Below, one piece after another: positions 1 through 5,684 of a stretch of DNA of 8,809 nt (position 1 is its first letter; the number at the start of each line of letters is the position of its first letter). Origin of the DNA: Candidatus Brevibacterium intestinigallinarum (GTDB lineage: Bacteria; Actinomycetota; Actinomycetes; Actinomycetales; Brevibacteriaceae); the NCBI GenBank assembly GCA_019117325.1, contig DWZY01000021.1, forward strand, positions 1-8,809, given 5' to 3'. A model generated the notes under the pieces. It searched no databases and was not told the origin of the DNA. It saw only the letters and a list, made by a program, of their open reading frames with translations. The position numbers were made by a program, and so were the translations under genes.

Positions 1-113
1 TTTTCGGGGTGGATGTCCCCCTCGCGCCATCATGCCCGCGACGGCGGGGCCCTGTCCGCTGCTCCCTTCCGCAGGGTGCAGAGCCCTCAGTGATGAGCGA
101 GGATCACACACTA

Positions 114-142
114 CTTTTAGCACTCGACACCCGAGAGTGCAA
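114..142 (-). promoter_or_regulatory. Leftward promoter covered by the CIRCE operator
   Basis: Read on the minus strand, TTGCAC (142-137) is followed after 17 bases by TAAAAG (119-114). This is a reasonable -35/-10 pair at the ideal spacing, and transcription would start near 107 and run leftward off the window. The CIRCE operator spans both hexamers and the whole spacer, so a bound HrcA repressor would exclude RNA polymerase. No credible start codon with a ribosome binding site is visible between 107 and 1, so the leader appears to be at least about 100 bases long. The hexamers match by eye only; the start site is inferred. Confidence 0.6.
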
Positions 143-143
143 A
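117..143. promoter_or_regulatory. CIRCE element (HrcA operator)
   Basis: TTAGCACTC at 117-125, a 9-base spacer and GAGTGCAAA at 135-143 match the CIRCE consensus TTAGCACTC-N9-GAGTGCTAA at 17 of 18 arm positions, with the exact spacer length. CIRCE is the binding site of the heat-shock repressor HrcA. In Actinobacteria it usually precedes groES-groEL or a solitary groEL. The site is nearly symmetric and does not itself give a direction, but the only gene to its right is convergent, so the regulated gene should lie leftward, outside the window. That this gene is a chaperonin is inferred. Confidence 0.92.
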
Positions 144-157
144 AATGTTCGCCCAGA

Positions 158-173
158 GCGGGACGCGTCCCGC
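158..173. repeat. Perfect 16-bp palindrome after the LytR_C gene
   Basis: GCGGGACGCGTCCCGC is identical to its own reverse complement. It lies 22 bases beyond the stop codon of the LytR_C gene and 14 bases before the CIRCE element. In RNA it could form a 6-bp stem with a CGCG loop and so might end the DUF3263-LytR_C transcript. The nearest T-run on that strand is 12 or more bases further on, so it is not a classical intrinsic terminator. A protein-binding site is the other possibility. Confidence 0.5.
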
Positions 174-195
174 GAGGGGACCGCGCGCGAGAGGA

Positions 196-825
196 TCAGC
201 CCTGCGGTGCGGCAGGATCCTCCTCGGTTCCGGCGCCGTCGGCTCCCTCGTCGGCCTCGGCGCCCGGAGGCCCCTGCTCCGCGATGTCGGAGGCGATGAC
301 GACAGTGATGTCCGCAGAGAAGTCCGTCGACTCCTGGATCTCCTCGATCCCCAGCTCCTCGGCGAGCGCGGCGGCCTGGACCTCGTTCTCCGCCGTCGAG
401 TAGTAGACGACGGAGACCGTGTCCGCCGACGGGTAGTTGCCGACCTCGTCGACGACCCAGCCATTGGCCTCCACCGCTTCCGCGAAGACGGTTGCGGCAC
501 CGTTCACCAGCGAGCTGTTGAAGACGGCGACGACGACGGACTCGCGGTCGACGGCCGCGACGGTCTCGTCCGACTCATCCGAGGACTCCTCACCCGGGGA
601 GGCCGACTCGGTGGCCGCCGGCGGATCCTGGACCTGTGCCTCCGGATCGTGGAACGACGTCCGGATGATGTTGATGACACCCACGACCAGCAGGATCGCG
701 ATGATCGCGACGATGGCGATGATCACGTACGCACTGCGCTGGCTCAGCGCAGACTCCTGACGGTGTGCTCCCTTGCGGCCCGTTGGCGGCAGGCGGTCGA
801 ACTCATCTTCCGGATAGGTCGGCAT
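196..825 (-). CDS. Membrane-anchored LytR_C-domain protein (VirR-like)
   Basis: A 209-residue protein. It has a polar N-terminus (1-31), one hydrophobic helix (about 33-55), an acidic Ser/Glu-rich linker (about 60-92), a LytR C-terminal domain (LytR_C, about 95-182, beginning VVVAVFNSS and including a YYS strand) and an acidic Gly/Ala/Glu tail. The topology suggests a signal anchor with the LytR_C domain outside the membrane, where such domains are linked to the LCP cell-wall ligase system; there is no LCP catalytic domain here. The ATG at 825 is chosen because AGGAG (837-833) lies 7 bases upstream. A GTG at 840 is in frame but has no such site. The gene starts 11 bases after the DUF3263 stop, so the two are almost certainly one operon. 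Mycobacterium tuberculosis VirR (Rv0431) has the same layout. Family sure; exact role inferred. Confidence 0.9.
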   Translation of the reverse strand: MPTYPEDEFDRLPPTGRKGAHRQESALSQRSAYVIIAIVAIIAILLVVGVINIIRTSFHDPEAQVQDPPAATESASPGEESSDESDETVAAVDRESVVVAVFNSSLVNGAATVFAEAVEANGWVVDEVGNYPSADTVSVVYYSTAENEVQAAALAEELGIEEIQESTDFSADITVVIASDIAEQGPPGAEADEGADGAGTEEDPAAPQG

Positions 826-836
826 GCGGCTGCTCC

Positions 837-1163
837 TCACCGTGCGAGACGGGCGTCGGACCGGCTGCGCTGCCGGGAGTCCCGGATGCGACGCAGACGC
901 TTGATGAGGATGGGGTCGTGCGCGTAGGCGCGGGGGTCGTCCAGCAGGACGGAGAGGCGCTGGAAGTACGCCCCGGCACTGAGGTCGAAGCGCTCGCGGA
1001 TCGCGTGATCCTTGGCTCCGCCGTAGGTGAACCAGGTCCTCTCGAACTCGAGGATCGCCGCGTCGATCGACGACAGCCCGCTCTCCTCGACGTCCTCACC
1101 GGTCGCCTGCGCCGTCGCGTCCGCGCTCATCTGCGCGTCCGCGTCCTGTGCCTTCTCCGTCAT
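837..1163 (-). CDS. DUF3263 domain protein
   Basis: A 108-residue protein. The first 28 residues are acidic and Ala-rich. Residues 30-97 match the actinobacterial DUF3263 family, including LSSIDAAILEFERTWF and a helix-turn-helix-like stretch that ends in a basic tail (RLRRIRDSRQRSR). The family's function is not established. The compact helical fold and basic C-terminus suggest DNA binding, perhaps as a local regulator, but this is inference. The ATG at 1163 has GGAGG (1173-1169) 5 bases upstream; a longer in-frame start at 1220 has no support. It is the first gene of a two-gene operon with the LytR_C gene, an arrangement also known in mycobacteria (rv0430-rv0431). No membrane segment or signal peptide is seen. 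Confidence 0.88.
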   Translation of the reverse strand: MTEKAQDADAQMSADATAQATGEDVEESGLSSIDAAILEFERTWFTYGGAKDHAIRERFDLSAGAYFQRLSVLLDDPRAYAHDPILIKRLRRIRDSRQRSRSDARLAR

Positions 1164-1183
1164 GGACACCTCCCTCGCCGCCG

Positions 1184-1189
1184 AGTCTA
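1184..1189 (-). promoter_or_regulatory. Probable -10 box for the DUF3263-LytR_C operon
   Basis: On the minus strand TAGACT lies 20 bases before the DUF3263 ATG and fits the actinobacterial TANNNT -10 pattern. Transcription would start near 1177, giving a leader of about 14 bases that just contains the GGAGG ribosome binding site. The -35 region (GTCGCA at a 17-base spacing) is weak. Assigned by eye. Confidence 0.4.
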
Positions 1190-1327
1190 CCCGCGGGCCG
1201 CCCACCTGCGACGCGTCCACGCCCGGACTGCTTCGTACCTCGACGCACTGACCGCACGCCCGTGGCGGCCGCCCGAGATGCAGATGTGGGCAGAACGTGG
1301 GCAGGGCATGGTTCGCCGTGCATGCAG

Positions 1328-1374
1328 ACAGCGCCCCCGCCTCCCCTCATCGGCAGGGGCAGCGGGGGCGCTGT
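1328..1374 (-). terminator. Hairpin terminator of the aldehyde dehydrogenase gene
   Basis: A 13-base arm at 1328-1340 (ACAGCGCCCCCGC) is perfectly complementary to 1362-1374. The 21-base loop holds a second stem (CCCCT at 1343-1347 with AGGGG at 1355-1359), giving a long two-part hairpin. It starts 18 bases beyond the aldehyde dehydrogenase stop codon. No U-tract follows on the minus strand, as is common for actinobacterial terminators. Since it is symmetric, it could also block antisense transcription. Confidence 0.75.
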
Positions 1375-1392
1375 GTGCTCAGCGCTATCGGC

Positions 1393-2859
1393 TCAGCGCA
1401 GCTTCACGTTGATCTGCTTGATCTGCGTGAAGCCCTCGAGCAGGCCCTCGAGCGAGGCCTCGCGCCCGTGGCCGGACTGCTTGTAGCCACCGTAGGACTG
1501 GCCGACCACCTGGCCGCCGCCCTGGTTGATCTGGACCCAGCCGGACTGGATCCGGTTGCCGGTGGCGATCGCCTGGTCCAGGTCGCGGCAGAACACGAAC
1601 GCGGCGAGGCCGAACTCCGTGTCGTTCGCCTCGTCGATGACCTCATCCAGGTCGTTCCACGGGATGACGGACAGGACGGGACCGAAGATCTCCTCCTGGC
1701 TGGTCCGCCAGTCGTTGCGCGCCTGCGAGAAGATGATCGGCGCGTGGTAGTAGCCGGGCTCGCCCACCTCGAGGGTCTTCCGCCCGTCGTACGCGACCTC
1801 CACTCCGTCCATCGCCTCACCCAGCTCGATGTAGGTCTGGATCGTGTTCCACTGCTTCTCCGAGTTGACGGCGCCGATGTCGCTGGCCTCGTCGCGGGGA
1901 TCGCCCACCTTCATCTTCGAGACGCGGTCGACGACCTTCTGCAGGAACGAGTCGTAGATGTCCTCGTGGAGGAACAGGCGCGAGCCTGAGGTGCAGGACT
2001 GTCCCTGGCGCGCGAAGCGGGTGGACAGGACCACCTGATCCGCGACCTCGTCCAGGTCCGAGTCGGGGAACACGATCGCGGGCGACTTGCCGCCCAGCTC
2101 CATCGAGGTGTGCGCCAGACGACGTCCGGCGACCTCGGCCAGGTGGCGACCCACCGGGGTGGAGCCCGTGAACGACACCTTCGCGACGTCCGGATGGACG
2201 GCGAGGCGCTCTCCGATGACGGAGCCGCGGCCCGTCACGATGTTGAGGACACCGGCCGGGAAGATGTCCGCGATGATGCGGCCCATCTCCAGGATGGTGA
2301 GCGGTGCGTCCTCGGCGCACTTGAGGACGAGCGTGTTGCCCGCCGCCAGCGCTGCCGGGGTCTTGAAGCCCGCGATCATGAGCGGCGAGTTCCACGGCAG
2401 GATGCCCGCGACGACGCCCACGGGCTCGCGGCGGGTGTACTGCAGCTGGTCGTCGCCCGCGGGGAGGACGACACCCTTCGTCTCACCGGCGATGCCGCCC
2501 ATGTAGCGGAAGAGGTCGACGAGCGTTGCGGCCTCGGGACGCGCCTGCGTGCGCAGAGCGTTGCCGGTGTCCAGCGCGGTGAGCTGGGCGAGGTTCTCGA
2601 TGTTCTCCTCGAGCGCATCCGCAGCCTTGAGGAGCAGGCGCTGCCGCTCCTTGAAGTGCAGGCCCGACCACGCGGGGAACGCCTTCTTCGCTGCCTCGAC
2701 GGCGCGATCCGCGTCCGCCTCCGTGCCGCGCGGGACCGTCGCGATGACGACGTTGCGGTCGATCGGAGTGATGACATCCGCGGTGTCTCCGTCGATCGCA
2801 TCGACCCACTCCCCGCCGATCAGCATCGGGTAGTGCTTCTTCTCCGGGAATCCTGTCAT
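1393..2859 (-). CDS. NAD(P)+-dependent aldehyde dehydrogenase
   Basis: A 488-residue protein, the usual length for the ALDH superfamily, oxidising an aldehyde to its acid in the cytoplasm. Landmarks are present in order: PWNSPL with oxyanion-hole Asn157; the cofactor-binding Lys180 (LVLKCAEDAP); the Rossmann motif FTGSTPVG (230-237); general base Glu254 in MELGGKSP; catalytic Cys289 in GQSCTSGSR; and cofactor-binding Glu390 in EEIFGPV. All catalytic residues are intact, so the enzyme should be active. The sequence resembles the broad betaine-aldehyde/gamma-aminobutyraldehyde dehydrogenase group, but the substrate cannot be read from it, and no pathway gene is adjacent. The ATG at 2859 has AGGAGG 4 bases upstream; longer in-frame starts lack support. 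It is monocistronic, with its own hairpin terminator and an operator-like leader. Confidence 0.95.
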   Translation of the reverse strand: MTGFPEKKHYPMLIGGEWVDAIDGDTADVITPIDRNVVIATVPRGTEADADRAVEAAKKAFPAWSGLHFKERQRLLLKAADALEENIENLAQLTALDTGNALRTQARPEAATLVDLFRYMGGIAGETKGVVLPAGDDQLQYTRREPVGVVAGILPWNSPLMIAGFKTPAALAAGNTLVLKCAEDAPLTILEMGRIIADIFPAGVLNIVTGRGSVIGERLAVHPDVAKVSFTGSTPVGRHLAEVAGRRLAHTSMELGGKSPAIVFPDSDLDEVADQVVLSTRFARQGQSCTSGSRLFLHEDIYDSFLQKVVDRVSKMKVGDPRDEASDIGAVNSEKQWNTIQTYIELGEAMDGVEVAYDGRKTLEVGEPGYYHAPIIFSQARNDWRTSQEEIFGPVLSVIPWNDLDEVIDEANDTEFGLAAFVFCRDLDQAIATGNRIQSGWVQINQGGGQVVGQSYGGYKQSGHGREASLEGLLEGFTQIKQINVKLR

Positions 2860-2883
2860 GCCGCCTCCTCGATCGTCGTGCGC

Positions 2884-2909
2884 GTGACCGTTCGTCACTG
2901 AACCTGTTC
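2884..2909. promoter_or_regulatory. Two adjacent inverted repeats, candidate operator
   Basis: GTGACCGTTCGTCAC (2884-2898, 5-bp arms around 5 bases) is followed one base later by GAACCTGTTC (2900-2909, 4-bp arms around 2 bases). They lie between the probable -10 box at 2911-2916 and the aldehyde dehydrogenase ATG at 2859, where a repressor would block the start of transcription. The size suits a dimeric TetR- or GntR-type regulator. No such regulator is encoded in the window. Function inferred from position and symmetry. Confidence 0.4.
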
Positions 2910-2910
2910 G

Positions 2911-2916
2911 AGCATA
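2911..2916 (-). promoter_or_regulatory. Possible -10 box for the aldehyde dehydrogenase gene
   Basis: TATGCT on the minus strand matches the TANNNT -10 pattern and lies 51 bases before the ATG at 2859. The start site would be near 2904, just inside the inverted repeats. No good -35 hexamer is visible at 17 bases, so an activator or an extended -10 would be needed. Weak call by eye. Confidence 0.33.
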
Positions 2917-3064
2917 TCCACCGCCGCACGCGGACGCGACACCCTCCCGGTGCGCAGGTCCGCACACGCCTTGTGCGCCGCCCGCGGACCGGAGCCCCGC
3001 ACGCGGCGCGGGACCCGCTCACCACGCAGGCTCCATTCGCAGTGCCCCGCCCGCGCGACCGCCG

Positions 3065-3070
3065 TAGGCT
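3065..3070 (+). promoter_or_regulatory. -10 box placed for a leaderless ung mRNA
   Basis: TAGGCT ends 6 bases before the ung ATG at 3077, so the expected start of transcription is the A of the ATG itself. Leaderless mRNAs with a TANNNT box about 7 bases before the start codon are common in Actinobacteria. GAGGG at 3071-3075 is only one base from the ATG, too close to work as a ribosome binding site. The -35 region is weak. Confidence 0.5.
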
Positions 3071-3076
3071 GAGGGC

Positions 3077-3772
3077 ATGAGTCCGCAGGCCCCGCTCGAC
3101 ACACTCATCGCCCCCGACTGGGCGCACGCCCTCGCTCCCGTGGAACCCGTGATCCGCGGCATGGGCGAGTTCCTGCGGGAGGAGGTCCGGGCCGGCCGCG
3201 GCTACCTGCCGGCCGGCGAGGACATCCTCGCCGCGTTCCGCGAACCCCTCGCCGAGGTCCGGGTCCTCATCGTGGGACAGGACCCCTATCCGACTCCGGG
3301 CCATCCGATCGGCCTGTCGTTCTCTGTCGCCCCGGACGTCCGCCCGCTGCCGCGCTCGCTCACGAACATCTATCGCGAGCTGCACGACGACCTGGGCATC
3401 GCGCCCGCGGCCACGGGAGACCTGCGCCCGTGGTCCCGGCAGGGTGTCATGCTGCTGAACCGGTGCCTGACCGTGACTCCGGGGAAGCCCGCCTCCCACC
3501 GCGGGAAGGGCTGGGAGCAGGTGACCGACCGCGCGATCGAGGCCCTCGTCGAGCGGCGCACGCGCGACGGCGCCCCGCTCGTCGCGATCCTCTGGGGACG
3601 GGACGCGCAGTCCCTGGCGCCGCGCCTCACGGACGTGCCGCGCATCGAATCGCCGCACCCCTCGCCTCTGTCCGCCTCGCGCGGGTTCTTCGGGTCCCGT
3701 CCGTTCTCCCGCGCGAACGCCCTGCTCCAGGAGATGGGGGGCACCCCCGTCGACTGGCGTCTCGAGGCCTGA
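3077..3772 (+). CDS. ung: Uracil-DNA glycosylase, family 1
   Basis: A 231-residue enzyme, the normal length for family 1. It removes uracil from DNA and so starts base-excision repair of deaminated cytosine and misincorporated dUMP. The diagnostic motifs are intact: GQDPYP (67-72) with catalytic Asp69; LLNRCLT with uracil-recognising Asn128; and HPSPLSASRGF (194-204), the DNA-intercalation loop with His194. The ATG at 3077 is supported by the length match and by the -10 box 6 bases upstream, although no ribosome binding site is present. The gene stands alone on its strand. Its 3' end faces the ThrE-type gene, with 7 bases between the two stop codons. A short GGGGG/CCCCC hairpin lies at 3736-3748 inside the end of the gene. 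Confidence 0.97.
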   Translation: MSPQAPLDTLIAPDWAHALAPVEPVIRGMGEFLREEVRAGRGYLPAGEDILAAFREPLAEVRVLIVGQDPYPTPGHPIGLSFSVAPDVRPLPRSLTNIYRELHDDLGIAPAATGDLRPWSRQGVMLLNRCLTVTPGKPASHRGKGWEQVTDRAIEALVERRTRDGAPLVAILWGRDAQSLAPRLTDVPRIESPHPSPLSASRGFFGSRPFSRANALLQEMGGTPVDWRLEA

Positions 3773-3779
3773 CCCGCCT

Positions 3780-5618
3780 CTAGGACGCGCCGGTCGTGGT
3801 CTCCTCCGCGTCCCCGCCGTCGTCCTGCGCGATGGCCTCGGCCTTCGTCCGGCGGCCCTGACCGTACGGCAGCCACGTCGCGAGGACGGTGCCGAAAACC
3901 GCACCCACTCCCAGCGCCGCATTCACGGTGAGCGCGGTGAAGAGGGACGACAGACCGGTGGCCAGACCGACGGACTCCTCCGGCTGCACGATGAGGTAGG
4001 CCGCATTGAAGATCGACAGTCCCGACAGCAGCGGATAGAGGCCCGGGATGACGAGGACGATCGCGGGTGCGCCCATCCGCAGGGCGACCGGGCGGGCCAG
4101 CACCCCCACGACCGTCGAGGCGAGGAAGCTCGTGAGGATCCCGTTGAGCCCGCCCACCAGGCAGGCGACCATGACGGCGAACGCGAGGAGGCCGATGATC
4201 GAGGCCGGGAGGATGTACCGCTTCGACGCCTGCATGCCCACTGCGCCGCCGGCCGCGACGATGAGTGCCGCGAAGAGGGACACGAGTGTCGTGAGGAACT
4301 GCGTGCCGGTCGACGGGAGCGTCACCTCGATCGTCTGCAGGTTCAGCAGCTGTCCGATCATGATGCCCGCGGCGATGCCCGTCACGATCGCGGCGAAGGT
4401 GAGCGCCACGGAGATCGCGCGCCCGGACGCGGTGAGCGGGAAGTCCGTGATCGCGTCCTGCACGGCGGAGATGAGTCCCATCGTGGGCAGCAGCAGCACG
4501 ATGCCCGCGGCGACGAGGAACTGGGGACTGGCGATGAGGTGGAGCGTCGCCGCACCCATCGCCAGCACCGTGATGGTGAGCGCCTGGATGACGACGATGA
4601 AGAACGCCGGCATCCCCGTGCGGCCCAGCAGCGCGCCGAAGCGCTGGTTCGCGATCGCGATGAGGAAGCCCAGGGCAGAGGACACGTAGGACCCGCCCAC
4701 CAGGTTGACGAAGCCCGCCACCAGCGCTCCCCACGCGACGTCGACCAGCCATTCCGGGTAGGGGCGCTTCTGCTTGCGGATCGCGTCGAGGCGCTCACGG
4801 GCCCGCTCGGAGTCGATCCGTCCGTCGACCATCTCCGTCACGAGCGCGTGGATCGCGGACAGCTTCGCGAAGTGGACGGATTCCTCGCGATTCACGCGCA
4901 TCGCCGTGACGATGTCCCCCAACCCGTCCGTGTAGTGGACGGTCAGCGAGTTCGCGGTGAGGTCGATCTCCGCGGTCGCCAGTCCGTAGGCGGTGCAGGT
5001 CGCGATGACGGACACCTCGACGTCCTGCGTCGACGCGCCCGCGCGCAGCATCATCTGCCCCAGATCGACGGACAGGTCGAGGATCATCCTCGCCTCGCCC
5101 TCGCTCTTCGCGGTTGCCTGCACGGGGGCCGAGTACGGCGTGTTCCGCAGGACCGCGACGATCGGGATGGGCTGCGTCGTGGGCGACGGGTCCTCGACGA
5201 TCTTCGTGACGGCGCGGCGCGCGATCTGCTGCGCGGACCGCGCCGCGTTCGCCGTCCCTCCCGGCCGACTGCGTCCCAGCAGACCGCTCACGCGGGCACG
5301 CCGGGAGCCCTTCGAGTCCGCTCCCGAGGTCCCGGTCCGGGGGATCGCGCCGGCCTCCGCCATGCTCCCACGGGGGACGGTCCCGGCCTCCGACGCTCCC
5401 CCGCGCGGTGCGGTGCCGGCTTCAGCCGCGCCTCCCCGAGGCGCCGTGCCGGCCTCGGCCGTGCCGCCTCGCGGAGCAGTGCCGGCTTCCGACCCGGTGG
5501 AGGACGCGCCCCGCCGCGGCGCGGTGCCGCGCTCGTCCGGGCGCACGACGGCGTCACCCGCGGGCGTGCCGGCGGGTGTGTCCTCCTGGGGGCGGCGGAG
5601 TCGGTCGTCCTGAGTCAC
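3780..5618 (-). CDS. thrE: Threonine/serine exporter, ThrE family
   Basis: A 612-residue membrane protein. Residues about 175-425 form the ThrE domain, with MILDLSVDLGQMMLRAGAS at the start of its soluble part and then the first membrane helices. Residues about 435-590 form the second transmembrane domain (ThrE_2/DUF3815). Roughly ten hydrophobic helices lie between 292 and 582. The fused architecture is that of Corynebacterium glutamicum ThrE, a proton-motive-force-driven exporter of threonine and serine; the exact substrate here is inferred. The first 130 or so residues are a Pro/Arg/Gly-rich extension with five 11-residue tandem repeats, which makes the protein longer than the roughly 490-residue reference. 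The start is GTG at 5618, with AGGAGG 12 bases upstream, a rather long spacing. An ATG at 5363 inside the repeats lacks a proper site. It follows the amidohydrolase gene by 66 bases, so co-transcription is plausible. Confidence 0.9.
   Translation of the reverse strand: MTQDDRLRRPQEDTPAGTPAGDAVVRPDERGTAPRRGASSTGSEAGTAPRGGTAEAGTAPRGGAAEAGTAPRGGASEAGTVPRGSMAEAGAIPRTGTSGADSKGSRRARVSGLLGRSRPGGTANAARSAQQIARRAVTKIVEDPSPTTQPIPIVAVLRNTPYSAPVQATAKSEGEARMILDLSVDLGQMMLRAGASTQDVEVSVIATCTAYGLATAEIDLTANSLTVHYTDGLGDIVTAMRVNREESVHFAKLSAIHALVTEMVDGRIDSERARERLDAIRKQKRPYPEWLVDVAWGALVAGFVNLVGGSYVSSALGFLIAIANQRFGALLGRTGMPAFFIVVIQALTITVLAMGAATLHLIASPQFLVAAGIVLLLPTMGLISAVQDAITDFPLTASGRAISVALTFAAIVTGIAAGIMIGQLLNLQTIEVTLPSTGTQFLTTLVSLFAALIVAAGGAVGMQASKRYILPASIIGLLAFAVMVACLVGGLNGILTSFLASTVVGVLARPVALRMGAPAIVLVIPGLYPLLSGLSIFNAAYLIVQPEESVGLATGLSSLFTALTVNAALGVGAVFGTVLATWLPYGQGRRTKAEAIAQDDGGDAEETTTGAS
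5325..5489 (-). repeat. Five tandem 33-bp repeats coding an 11-residue unit
   Basis: Five in-frame units cover ThrE residues 44-98: EAGTAPRGGTA, EAGTAPRGGAA, EAGTAPRGGAS, EAGTVPRGSMA and EAGAIPRTGTS. A sixth, diverged copy (ERGTAPRRGAS, residues 29-39) precedes them after a 4-residue break. The first three units share nine identical residues, yet between units 1 and 2 six of those nine codons differ by synonymous changes. The peptide is thus better conserved than the DNA. The region is predicted to be disordered and cytoplasmic. Its function is unknown. Confidence 0.93.
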
Positions 5619-5684
5619 GTGGAGCTGCGTCCTCCTGGTTCTGCGCGGGGCGGGTGGTGTCCTGCAGTCGGGCCGGGTCGGTGA

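Noticed and set aside
28..33. ATG ATG on the minus strand as the start of the CIRCE-controlled gene
   Set aside because: No ribosome binding site, and the 11 following codons (MMARGGHPPRK) do not resemble the start of GroEL or GroES.
145..927. 260-codon plus-strand open frame next to the CIRCE element
   Set aside because: Tempting as a heat-shock gene just downstream of CIRCE, but its ATG lies 1 base from the operator with no ribosome binding site. Its Arg/Asp-rich sequence is the antisense shadow of the LytR_C and DUF3263 genes.
2483..3922. Long open frame of 479 codons on the minus strand across the dehydrogenase start and ung
   Set aside because: Arg/Gly/Ala-rich translation with no domain. 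It overlaps two well-supported genes in other frames.
3370..4752. 460-codon open frame on the minus strand overlapping the ThrE-type gene and ung
   Set aside because: Its translation is His/Arg/Gly-rich, a typical frame shadow of the ThrE-type gene.
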